From a bacterium (GTDB taxonomy: Bacteria > Planctomycetota > Planctomycetia > Pirellulales > Pirellulaceae): a stretch of 17,273 nucleotides of DNA. The DNA lies in the NCBI GenBank assembly GCA_030432015.1, contig JAUIHJ010000062.1, positions 1 through 17,273 of the forward strand, read 5' to 3'. A program made the translations under genes and the position numbers. Shown one piece after another: positions 1-7,426 of the stretch. A model generated the notes under the pieces. The model was not told the origin of the DNA. It did no database searches and saw only the letters and a list, made by a program, of their open reading frames with translations. The first letter of the stretch is position 1. The number at the start of each line of letters is the position of its first letter.

Positions 1-591
1 GGTGAGATCTTCTAATTCACCCGCTTCGTAGCTGATGTGCAAACAATTCTCGTCGGAACTGTAGGGCTTGGCCACGGACGCCTTGACTGGAATTCCCTTC
101 GCTTCGCAGTAGGCGATCATCTCCGTGCGGCCAGGAAATGCCGCTCGAAACCGCTCCATCCGCCATGGCGCGACCACCGTGACGCTGGGGTCGAGTGCTT
201 CGGCGGCGAGCTGAAAGCGGCACTGGTCGTTCCCCTTGCCGGTCGCGCCGTGAGCGTACGCGTCGGCACCAACTTCGCGGGCCACTTCCAGGCAGACCTT
301 CGAAATCAACGGCCGCGCGATCGACGTACCGAGCAGATAGATCGATTCATACTTGGCGTTCCACTGCATGACCGGGAAGGCGAAATCGCGGCACAGTTCT
401 TCCTGTACATCAACGATCCGTGAACTGGCAGCCCCATTTTTCCGGGCTTTCTCCAGGATCGCCTCGCGATCTTCACACGGTTGGCCCAGGTCCACATACA
501 CGCAATGTACGGTGTAGCCTTCATCCTGCAGCCAACCGAGAATCACTGAGGTGTCTAAGCCGCCGGAATAAGCAAGCACGCAACTGGGCAT
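1..591 (-). CDS. argG: Argininosuccinate synthase, N-terminal 197 residues (runs off left edge)
   Basis: ArgG joins citrulline and aspartate with ATP to make argininosuccinate, the penultimate step of arginine synthesis, in the cytosol. The leftward frame is open from an ATG at 591 to base 1 (197 codons), so about half of the usual ~400-residue protein is visible. The N-type ATP pyrophosphatase P-loop YSGGLDTS lies at residues 8-15, YLLGTSIARP at 85-94 and the GATGKGNDQ motif at 115-123; all are family hallmarks. The start is supported by a Shine-Dalgarno AAGGA (complement of 601-605) nine bases upstream. The gene is divergent from larB across 170 bp. Truncation is due only to the window edge. 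Family assignment is near certain. Confidence 0.96.
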   Translation of the reverse strand, partial: MPSCVLAYSGGLDTSVILGWLQDEGYTVHCVYVDLGQPCEDREAILEKARKNGAASSRIVDVQEELCRDFAFPVMQWNAKYESIYLLGTSIARPLISKVCLEVAREVGADAYAHGATGKGNDQCRFQLAAEALDPSVTVVAPWRMERFRAAFPGRTEMIAYCEAKGIPVKASVAKPYSSDENCLHISYEAGELEDLT

Positions 592-651
592 ATCGATTCG
601 TCCTTTTTATTTCGTTGAGGCGCGCAAACCAGCTCACGACGCCGACCTCAG

Positions 652-680
652 ATTGTGGTACCCCGGCACACCGCTGACAA
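652..680 (-). promoter_or_regulatory. Probable sigma70-type promoter of argG
   Basis: On the minus strand a -35 hexamer TTGTCA (675-680, 5 of 6 to consensus) is followed after exactly 17 bases by CACAAT (652-657, 4 of 6). This would place transcription start near 645 and leave a leader of about 55 bases before the argG ATG. It rests on sequence match only. Confidence 0.4.
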
Positions 681-761
681 GGCCCAAGGGATCAACGTCT
701 AGCTCCCGGCGCCGGGTCCGGGCCACTTTCGCAACGTGCTCCGTGGGAATACGATAGGGGC

Positions 762-1454
762 ATGCAAGACCAACCAACGGAAGCCTTTACACTCGATCTG
801 GACCGCCAGCGGCGGTGTGGATTTCCCGAGGTCGTGTACGGAGAGGGCAAGGACCCGGACACCCTCACCAAGATCATTGCCCAGCTTCGGGACAACGAAA
901 CGGATGTCCTGGTGACCCGCATGGACGGCGACAAGGCGGAGCGTCTGGCAGTGCCCTACCCGGATGGCCGGTACAATCCCATCGCCCGCACCTGGCGCCT
1001 GGATGTTGCTGTCCCCCCGGCGAACCAGGCGGACACCGGCCAAGTGACGATCGTGACCGCCGGCACCAGCGACGTGCCCGTCGCCGAAGAAGCGCGCGAA
1101 ACCCTGCGCTGGATGCGGATTGAACCACAAATGGTGCACGATGTCGGCGTCGCGGGGCCGCATCGTTTGCCTGCCCACCTGGACGTGCTGCGAGACGTAG
1201 ACGCCGTGGTCGTCGTGGCCGGGATGGAGGGGGCACTGCCGAGCATCGTCGGTGGCTACGTCGACTGTCCGGTGATTGCAGTTCCGACAAGCGTCGGATA
1301 CGGCGCAAGCCTGGGGGGCGTGACCGCCCTGCTGGGCATGATCAACAGCTGCGCCGCCAACGTGACGGTTGTGAACATCGACGCTGGCTTCAAAGGAGGG
1401 TATATCGCCGGCATGATCGCCCGCCGCTGCCACCGGTCGAGTTCCTCGCCATGA
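762..1454 (+). CDS. larB: LarB, pyridinium-3,5-biscarboxylic acid mononucleotide synthase (nickel-pincer cofactor)
   Basis: LarB carboxylates and hydrolyses nicotinic acid adenine dinucleotide to pyridinium-3,5-biscarboxylate mononucleotide, the first step of the nickel-pincer cofactor of lactate racemase and related enzymes. The 230 residues show the N-terminal GFPEVVYGEGK segment (20-30) and a C-terminal PurE-like domain with TAGTSDVPVAEEA, GVAGPHR, VVVAGMEGALPSIVGG, PTSVGYGASLGG and a late VNIDAGF motif. The N-terminus is slightly short for the family, but the frame upstream of 762 has no ATG, GTG or TTG before a stop at 675. Its 3' end overlaps nnrD by ATGA, implying translational coupling. 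No larC, larE or racemase gene is in view, so the client enzyme is unknown. Confidence 0.9.
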   Translation: MQDQPTEAFTLDLDRQRRCGFPEVVYGEGKDPDTLTKIIAQLRDNETDVLVTRMDGDKAERLAVPYPDGRYNPIARTWRLDVAVPPANQADTGQVTIVTAGTSDVPVAEEARETLRWMRIEPQMVHDVGVAGPHRLPAHLDVLRDVDAVVVVAGMEGALPSIVGGYVDCPVIAVPTSVGYGASLGGVTALLGMINSCAANVTVVNIDAGFKGGYIAGMIARRCHRSSSSP

Positions 1455-2317
1455 CCGCTCAAGAGACCACGTCCGAATTACCAATCCTCGCCCCGCGGGC
1501 CGCCGCGAGCCACAAGGGCGACTATGGTCGCGCCCTGCTGATTGGCGGATCCCGCGGCATGGCCGGCGCGATCGCGTTGTCTGGCATGGCGGCGTTGCGG
1601 AGCGGGGCCGGAACGGTGACGCTGGGTGTGGCGGATTGCTGCCTGGAGACCGTCGCCTCATTCGAACCCGCCTGCATGACCGCGCCGCTGGCTTGCGATT
1701 CCAAGGGCCGGTTGGTGGTTGCGGCCAAAGATGACTTGGTTGCACTGGCCGAACGTGCGACGTGCATTGGCTGCGGCCCCGGACTGGGCCGTTCCCCGCA
1801 AATCACCGGGCTGATCGCCTGGATGTATCAGGTGCTGCCTCAGCCGATCGTATTTGATGCCGATGCCCTGGATGCCTTGGCACAAAAACCGGAGGTTCTC
1901 AGCGAACCGGGCGGCCCACGCATTCTCACGCCACACGCGGGCGAATTCCAAAAACTACTCGGCGTCGATCGCCTGCCTCGCGAGGAACTCGAACTCCGCG
2001 CCGGACTGATGGCCGTCGCGAGCAAGCTGGTCATTTGCCTCAAGGGTCACCGCTCCCTGATCACCGACGGTCAGCAGGCGACCCACAACCAGACGGGCAA
2101 TCCTGGCATGGCGACCGGTGGCAGTGGCGACGTTTTGACCGGCATTGCGACGGCCTTGATCGGCCAGGGCTTGCCCCCCTTCGAGGCAGTACGTCTGGCG
2201 GCCCACGTTCACGGCCTCGCCGGTGATCTCGCGGCGGCCGACGTGGGGCAGGTCTCCCTGACCGCCGGAGACCTGATCCGCTACTTGCCCGCCGCATTCT
2301 TGCAACTTGAAAGTTGA
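1451..2317 (+). CDS. nnrD: ADP/ATP-dependent (S)-NAD(P)H-hydrate dehydratase
   Basis: This repair enzyme uses ADP or ATP to dehydrate the damaged S-hydrates of NADH and NADPH back to the normal cofactors, in the cytosol. The 288 residues form a ribokinase-fold domain with HKGDYGRALLIGGS (21-34), GCGPGLGR (107-114), FDADALDAL (135-143), TPHAGE (160-165), LKGH (197-200) and the catalytic glycine-rich segment NPGMATGGSGDVLTG (217-231). It is the stand-alone dehydratase form; the NnrE epimerase domain often fused at the N-terminus is absent here and not next door. The ATG overlaps the larB stop (ATGA), and the stop lies four bases before the preferred ribF start. Confidence 0.93.
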   Translation: MTAQETTSELPILAPRAAASHKGDYGRALLIGGSRGMAGAIALSGMAALRSGAGTVTLGVADCCLETVASFEPACMTAPLACDSKGRLVVAAKDDLVALAERATCIGCGPGLGRSPQITGLIAWMYQVLPQPIVFDADALDALAQKPEVLSEPGGPRILTPHAGEFQKLLGVDRLPREELELRAGLMAVASKLVICLKGHRSLITDGQQATHNQTGNPGMATGGSGDVLTGIATALIGQGLPPFEAVRLAAHVHGLAGDLAAADVGQVSLTAGDLIRYLPAAFLQLES

Positions 2318-2321
2318 ACTT

Positions 2322-3236
2322 GTGAAGCTCGTCCGCACACTGGATTCAAATGACCCTTCATTTCGAGGCGGGGCGATCACCATCGGCAACTTCGATGGTG
2401 TGCATCGAGGGCACGCTCGCATCATCGAACAGTTGGTTGCGTTGGCGCGTAAAGTGGGTGGCCCCGCAGTCGTGTTTACCTTCGACCCGCATCCCGTCCG
2501 ACTCCTCCGCCCCGACGCCGTCCCGCCGCCGCTGACCTGGACGGACCGGAAGGCCGATCTGCTGGCAGAGCTGGGCGTTGACATCATGGTCGTTTATCCG
2601 ACGGACGAGGCCTTACTTTCGCTCGAACCACACGTCTTCTTCGACCAGATCGTACGGCAACAACTGCAGGCCCGCGCAATGGTGGAAGGTCCCAATTTCT
2701 ATTTCGGTCGCGCGCGAGCCGGCAACATCACGCTGCTCGGCGAACTCTGCCAGGCCAGCGATGTCCGCTTGGAAATCGTCTCGCCGCTAACGCTGAAAGG
2801 CGAGTACGTCTCCAGCAGCCGCGTCCGCAAACTGATCGCCGACGGTGATGTGGCAATGGCGAATACCCTCCTGACATGCCCCTACCGGATCCGGGGTATG
2901 GTCACCCACGGCGCCGGACGCGGGGCCAAGCTGGGGTTCCCGACGGCCAACGTCGATGCGATCGATACACTCCTGCCGGCCAAAGGCGTCTACGCCTGTC
3001 GCGCGAAATGTGTCGCCGGAAAATGGCCAGCGGCCGTAAATATCGGGCCGAACCCCACGTTTGGCGAAGATGCGTTGAAGGTCGAAGTCCACCTGATCGA
3101 CTTTCAAGGATCGCTGTACGGGCAGCCGCTGGAGGTTGACTTTCTGCAACGCCTACGCGACATTCGTTCGTTTGGTTCCGTCGAACAGCTAAAATCGCAA
3201 CTCGCGCGAGACGTTGCTGCCTCGCGCAACCCATAA
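2322..3236 (+). CDS. ribF: Bifunctional riboflavin kinase / FAD synthetase
   Basis: RibF phosphorylates riboflavin to FMN and adenylates FMN to FAD. Counting from the GTG at 2322 (304 residues), the N-terminal nucleotidyltransferase domain shows GNFDGVHRGH (22-31), FDPHP (54-58), FYFGRARAGN (126-135) and SSSRVRKLI; the C-terminal flavokinase domain shows GRGAKLGFPTANV (199-211), NIGPNPTF (240-247) and VEVHLIDF with the family's catalytic glutamate. I chose GTG 2322 because it gives the usual KLVRTL beginning and has GAAAG eight bases upstream. An in-frame TTG at 2307 would add five residues and overlap nnrD. The close packing suggests co-transcription with larB and nnrD. Confidence 0.93.
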   Translation: MKLVRTLDSNDPSFRGGAITIGNFDGVHRGHARIIEQLVALARKVGGPAVVFTFDPHPVRLLRPDAVPPPLTWTDRKADLLAELGVDIMVVYPTDEALLSLEPHVFFDQIVRQQLQARAMVEGPNFYFGRARAGNITLLGELCQASDVRLEIVSPLTLKGEYVSSSRVRKLIADGDVAMANTLLTCPYRIRGMVTHGAGRGAKLGFPTANVDAIDTLLPAKGVYACRAKCVAGKWPAAVNIGPNPTFGEDALKVEVHLIDFQGSLYGQPLEVDFLQRLRDIRSFGSVEQLKSQLARDVAASRNP

Positions 3237-3332
3237 GCAACTCCCTAACAACTCCGTCGCCATGATCTTCCAAACCGCTTCAGCTGACGGCCCGGTGATC
3301 AAGACCACGGACATTCGGCAAATCCCGTTTTC

Positions 3333-3355
3333 GCGGTAATCACCGCCAAGGCGGT
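3333..3355 (+). other. Overlapping alternative hairpins upstream of nrnA
   Basis: GCGGT (3333-3337) can pair with ACCGC (3342-3346), while the overlapping ACCGCC (3342-3347) can instead pair with GGCGGT (3350-3355). The two stems exclude each other. They lie 60-80 bases before the nrnA start, and a 25-codon reading frame (3262-3339) ends inside the first stem. This may be an attenuator-like leader or just leftover ribF terminator sequence; no U-tract follows. Confidence 0.3.
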
Positions 3356-3414
3356 TCGCTCAGGCCGCTGGCAGAGCATCGACCCAAACTCCCCTTTCGC
3401 TGACGGCAGAACTC

Positions 3415-4398
3415 ATGACTCCTGACTGGCCCCGTTTTGTTGACCTGATTCAATCCAGCCAACGTTTTCTCTTGACCAGTCACATCCGCCCCGACTGCGA
3501 CGCTCTGGGAAGCGAGTTGGGGATGCGCGGCGTCCTGGAAGCCCTGGGGAAGGAAGTCATCATCGTCAACGGCCATCCCACCCCACCCAACCTGGCATTT
3601 ATCGATCCGCAGCAGCACATCAAGGAACTGGGGCAAGACGTACCGATCGATGCGTTGCTGGACATGGACGTCATGATGGTCTTGGACACCAGTGCCTGGG
3701 CGCAACTTGGCCCGATGGGCGACGTCATCCGAGCCACCAAGGCGAAAAAGATTGTTGTCGATCACCATGTCGGCGAAGACGACCTCGGTGCGGAACTGTT
3801 CAAGAACACGACCGCCGAGGCGACGGGCCGGATGGTGGTGGAGGCGGCCGAGCATCTCGGCGTGACGTTGACGCCGGAGATTGCCATGCCCATCTTTGCG
3901 GCCATCGCGACGGACACCGGTTGGTTTCGATTTGCTTCCACCACCAGCGAAACGTATCGAATCATCGCCAAGGTGGTCGATGCGGGAGCCAGCCCGACCG
4001 AAATCTACCGCGCCTTGTACGAACAGGACACCGCCGGACGCGTTCGCCTGCGAGGCTTAATCCTCTCGCGGATCGAAAGCGAGCTGAACGGCCGGTTGCA
4101 ACATACGTATGTCACCAAAGAAGACTTCGAACAGACAGGGGCGTTGCAGAGCGATACGGAGGACGCCATTAATCTGGCCCTGGCGATTTCCGGGACCGAG
4201 TTCGCCATCATCTTTGTCGAACAAGAGGCAGGCGGTTTCAAGATCAGCTTCCGTAGCCGCTGTGCAATCGAGTGCAACGCCATCGCCGCCAACTTTCATG
4301 GTGGCGGGCATAAGGCGGCGGCGGGTGCGTTTCTGGACGGCGCACTCGACGACGTCAGGAAGCAAGTTCTTGACGTTGTCCGCTCGGCTATGCGATAA
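3415..4398 (+). CDS. nrnA: DHH/DHHA1 phosphoesterase, NrnA-type oligoribonuclease / pAp phosphatase
   Basis: Proteins of this family are metal-dependent phosphoesterases that degrade 2-5 nt RNA and dephosphorylate 3'-phosphoadenosine 5'-phosphate. The 327 residues have the family's usual length. The DHH domain shows SHIRPDCDALGS (22-33; the common Gly of PDGD is Cys here), D91, the VVDHH signature (114-118) and D167. The C-terminal DHHA1 domain ends with HGGGHKAAAGA (295-305), the substrate-binding loop. The ATG at 3415 lacks a clear Shine-Dalgarno, but no other start lies between it and an in-frame stop at 3337. It often neighbours rbfA/truB/ribF in bacteria, so its place after ribF is conventional. 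The activity split between nanoRNA and pAp cannot be read from sequence. Confidence 0.9.
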   Translation: MTPDWPRFVDLIQSSQRFLLTSHIRPDCDALGSELGMRGVLEALGKEVIIVNGHPTPPNLAFIDPQQHIKELGQDVPIDALLDMDVMMVLDTSAWAQLGPMGDVIRATKAKKIVVDHHVGEDDLGAELFKNTTAEATGRMVVEAAEHLGVTLTPEIAMPIFAAIATDTGWFRFASTTSETYRIIAKVVDAGASPTEIYRALYEQDTAGRVRLRGLILSRIESELNGRLQHTYVTKEDFEQTGALQSDTEDAINLALAISGTEFAIIFVEQEAGGFKISFRSRCAIECNAIAANFHGGGHKAAAGAFLDGALDDVRKQVLDVVRSAMR

Positions 4399-4399
4399 T
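4370..4399 (+). promoter_or_regulatory. Probable sigma70-type promoter of the Rieske/cytochrome b operon
   Basis: TTGACG (4370-4375, 5 of 6) and GATAAT (4394-4399, 5 of 6) are separated by 18 bases. The -10 box overlaps the nrnA stop codon. Transcription would start near 4406, giving a long leader of about 210 bases before the Rieske start at 4617. Confidence 0.45.
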
Positions 4400-4616
4400 C
4401 AGGCAGCTGCAGACGCGACACCCCATCCGCCAAACATCACCCCCGCCCACACGCCTTTCCCCCCGCCTTGCATTGGAAGCCTCTTCATTGGAACGGTTTT
4501 CCACTGAGACGCCTTGCCCATGCAACTCATTTCCACCGGCAGGCCGTCGTACATGGTTTTGCCGAGTGCAGCGACAATCACAAGACTCTTGAATCCGAAA
4601 CCGTGGAGTTTTTGCG

Positions 4617-5258
4617 ATGGCCTCAGACCAATCGCCAGCACCCGAATCACCGGGTGCGAATGATTCGCCCGCAGGCGAACCGCACGAGGAACCCCGCCGC
4701 AGTTTTGTCTTTGAGATTGCGTCGATTGTGATCGGCGGCCTGGTGGGAATGGTCCCGCTCCTGGTCGGTGTGGTCACCTTTCTCGATCCGCTTGGGCGGG
4801 CCAAGAAAAAGCCGTTGTGGTACGCGCAGGGTGGGGACGGCGACGACGGATTCATTCGCATTTCGTCTCTGGGTGCGCTGGAGGAAAACGCCGAGCCGCA
4901 ACGGTTTCCGGTAATTGCCGACAAGCAGGACGCCTGGAACTACATCCCCAATCAGCCCATCGGCGCGGTCTTTGTGCAGCGTCTTGCGGACAACCAGGTC
5001 CGCGTCTTCAATGCGACCTGCCCCCACGCGGGTTGCAGCGTTTCGTGTGTCGGTACGGCGTTTCATTGCCCCTGCCACAACAGCGCGTTTGATCTGGACG
5101 GAAGCAAGCTGGTCAGCGAGTCAGGCCGCAACAATCCCAGCCCACGCCCGCTGGATTCCCTCGAAGTCGATCCCGCACGGCTGGAGAAGGACCAGGAAGT
5201 CTGGGTCAAGTTCCAAAATTTCTACACCGGCAAACACGAGAAAAAGCCGAAATCATGA
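4617..5258 (+). CDS. Rieske [2Fe-2S] subunit of a cytochrome bc complex
   Basis: This subunit carries electrons from quinol at the Qo site to the c-type hemes of a bc complex. The 213 residues begin with a polar segment, then a twin-arginine stretch PRRSFVF (26-32) ahead of one membrane helix (about 34-57), as expected for a Tat-exported, N-anchored Rieske protein. Cluster box I is CPHAGC (C135, H137, C140) and box II is CPCHNS (C151, C153, H154), with both disulfide cysteines present; box II has Asn where Gly is usual. A proline-loop equivalent, PSPRPLDS, follows. The ATG at 4617 has GGAG eight bases upstream. The stop overlaps the cytochrome b start by ATGA, so the two are coupled. Confidence 0.93.
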   Translation: MASDQSPAPESPGANDSPAGEPHEEPRRSFVFEIASIVIGGLVGMVPLLVGVVTFLDPLGRAKKKPLWYAQGGDGDDGFIRISSLGALEENAEPQRFPVIADKQDAWNYIPNQPIGAVFVQRLADNQVRVFNATCPHAGCSVSCVGTAFHCPCHNSAFDLDGSKLVSESGRNNPSPRPLDSLEVDPARLEKDQEVWVKFQNFYTGKHEKKPKS

Positions 5259-7273
5259 AAACGATTTTCGCCAAACTCAGCGACTGGCTTGACGACCGGA
5301 CCGGCATTCGAGCGCTTGCGCACGAGGGGATGTACGAGAACATTCCGGGCGGGTCACGCTGGATCTACATCACCGGCAGCATGCTTGTCTTTGCCTTTGT
5401 CACTCAGGCCATCACCGGAATTTTCTTGTGGATGTGCTACAGCCCCGGCAGCCAGAACGCCTGGGAAAGCGTGTACCACATCACGTACGAAATGCAGGGT
5501 GGCTTCCTCCTGCGTGGCGTGCATCATTACATGGCGCAATTCATGGTTGTCTTGCTGCCCTTGCACCTGGTTCAGGTGGTCGTCTGCCGCGCTTATGTCG
5601 CGCCGCGCGAGATCAATTACTGGCTGGGGCTGGTGCTGATGCTCTTGGTGCTCGGCCTGGGCCTGACCGGTTACCTGCTGCCGTGGGATCAGAAGGGGTA
5701 CTGGGCCACCAAAGTGGCAACCGAATTAATGGCCCTGCCGCCGGGTGGCGAGCAGATGCAAAAATTGGCGGTTGGCGGCAGCCAGTATGGGCACTCCACG
5801 TTGACCCGGTTCTTTGCCATGCATGCAGGCGTCTTGCCGGCCCTGCTCGTGATTGTGCTGGGACTTCACTTGGCCATGTTTCGCAAGCACGGAATCACCG
5901 CCAAGAGTTCCCCCAAACGGCCCGACGAATACTTCTGGCCCAAACAAGTCTTCAAAGACGCCGTCGGCTGTCTGCTGCTGCTGGTCGCGGCCCTGGGATT
6001 GGCGATCTGGCGCGAGGCGGAGCTTGGCCCACCTGCCGAACCAACCGAATCGTATGGCGCCGCGAGGCCGGAATGGTATTTCCTGTTCCTCTTCCAGTTG
6101 TTGAAAAAATTCAAATCGGAATTTGTCGGGGCCATCGTCGTGCCCAGCCTGGTGATGGCCTTCTTGTTCGCCTTGCCACTGATCGCCAAGATCCGCTTCG
6201 GACACCTCGTCAATGTGGTCGTGATGCTGGTGCTGGTGATGGGCGCCGGCTACCTGACCTACGAAGCGATCGAGCACGACAACTATGACCATCGATACGG
6301 AAAATTGGCTCCCGCGGACCCCAATTCACCCGAGTACGCCCTATGGAAGGAACGCGTCGACGCGGCCGAGAAATTCCACGGCGCACAGGCGCAGGCGCAC
6401 CACGAATCAGAACGCCTGCACGAGTTGATTAAGTACTACGGTATTCCTCGTGCCGGCGCTGCCGTGGGACTCGTCCAAAACGACCCTGAAATCCAGGGCC
6501 CGCGGATTTTCAACCGCAGTTGCGCCAGTTGCCATAGCTATCTCGACGAAAACGGCGAAGGGATCCGAGGGCCGAGCGAGCCGGAGGCATGGGACGGCGA
6601 GACGCCCTACGGTGGCCCGAATCTCTATGGGTTTGGGACGCCCAACTGGTTCATGCGATTCCTGGATCCCAACAAGATTGTCAGCGACCAGGTCTTCGGC
6701 CTGACAAAACACAAGACCGGCATGATGGCCGCCGACTTTGTGGAATCCGAACTGGCGAATCTGGACGACCAGGGCCAAAAAACACTCGCCCAAATCGCCG
6801 AGGCGCTCTCCGCCGAAGCAAATCTCGTCTGGCGGCAGGATGCCATCGCTCAGGCACGCGCGTCCGGAGACCTGGCCAAAGGCCAAGCCGCGCTGGAAAT
6901 CGCCATCGATTCCCAAGCTTGCACCGACTGTCACAAGTTCCACGATTTGGGTGACCTGGGATCGGCGCCGGATCTGACCGATTACGGATCCTACGATTGG
7001 CTCTACGGGTTCATCGCCAATCCGATGCACGAGAGGTTCTATAACGAAGACGGCAACGACCGCATGCCCGCCTTTGCCGAACACGAGGACAACCCGTCGC
7101 TGAACCTGCTGTCCGAGCACGATCTCGACATGCTGGTTCGCTGGCTCCGCGGAGACGATCGGGATCTGGAATTGAAACTGCAACAGGCCAACGCGACCGC
7201 TGCCCCCAACGCAGACCAGGACGCCGGTGGCCAAGACGACGACGCTCCTGACGACACGCAGGACGCGCAATAA
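5255..7273 (+). CDS. Cytochrome b fused to a C-terminal diheme cytochrome c domain
   Basis: This is the membrane core of a quinol:cytochrome c reductase. Residues 1-340 make about seven helices. Likely b-heme ligands are H90/H104 and H190/H205. The 15-residue step in the second pair matches cytochrome b6 rather than mitochondrial-type cytochrome b (14). GYLLPWDQKGYW (139-150) and PEWYF (272-276) mark the Qo region. The position of the b6 heme-ci cysteine is Ile39, so that heme is not expected. After a charged linker come two heme c sites, CASCH (423-427) and CTDCH (556-560), with candidate Met ligands near 490 and at M604 (RMPAF). The tail from about 645 is Asp-rich. No separate cytochrome c1 gene is present; the fusion presumably replaces it. 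Confidence 0.93.
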   Translation: MKTIFAKLSDWLDDRTGIRALAHEGMYENIPGGSRWIYITGSMLVFAFVTQAITGIFLWMCYSPGSQNAWESVYHITYEMQGGFLLRGVHHYMAQFMVVLLPLHLVQVVVCRAYVAPREINYWLGLVLMLLVLGLGLTGYLLPWDQKGYWATKVATELMALPPGGEQMQKLAVGGSQYGHSTLTRFFAMHAGVLPALLVIVLGLHLAMFRKHGITAKSSPKRPDEYFWPKQVFKDAVGCLLLLVAALGLAIWREAELGPPAEPTESYGAARPEWYFLFLFQLLKKFKSEFVGAIVVPSLVMAFLFALPLIAKIRFGHLVNVVVMLVLVMGAGYLTYEAIEHDNYDHRYGKLAPADPNSPEYALWKERVDAAEKFHGAQAQAHHESERLHELIKYYGIPRAGAAVGLVQNDPEIQGPRIFNRSCASCHSYLDENGEGIRGPSEPEAWDGETPYGGPNLYGFGTPNWFMRFLDPNKIVSDQVFGLTKHKTGMMAADFVESELANLDDQGQKTLAQIAEALSAEANLVWRQDAIAQARASGDLAKGQAALEIAIDSQACTDCHKFHDLGDLGSAPDLTDYGSYDWLYGFIANPMHERFYNEDGNDRMPAFAEHEDNPSLNLLSEHDLDMLVRWLRGDDRDLELKLQQANATAAPNADQDAGGQDDDAPDDTQDAQ

Positions 7274-7426
7274 CCCTGCCCATCATTCGGGGAACCTGCC
7301 CTGCCCCCTCGCTCCGAAAAGCTGGAAAAATCGGCACAGTTTCAGCTTGCGACGGGACGATATTAGCTGACAGCGCGCCAGGCCTGGATTACAGCGTGGC
7401 GGACGTTTCTCACGCGAGCAGCAATC

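Noticed and set aside
699..1745. 348-codon leftward frame opposite larB and nnrD
   Set aside because: Its peptide is rich in Arg, His, Gly and Pro with no family motif, and it lies fully antisense to two well-recognised genes. Long antisense frames are common in GC-rich DNA.
4399..4650. Leftward frame in the Rieske leader, with a fairly hydrophobic peptide
   Set aside because: It starts inside the Rieske gene, has no good Shine-Dalgarno and resembles no family. A real small gene cannot be wholly excluded, but the leader reading is simpler.
5428..6288. 286-codon rightward frame inside the cytochrome b gene
   Set aside because: It is a shifted frame of a clearly real cytochrome b; the peptide has Arg-rich shadow composition and no domain.
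6407..7270. 287-codon leftward frame opposite the heme c domains
   Set aside because: It is antisense to CxxCH-containing coding sequence, lacks a ribosome-binding site and has repetitive Val/Gly/Arg composition.
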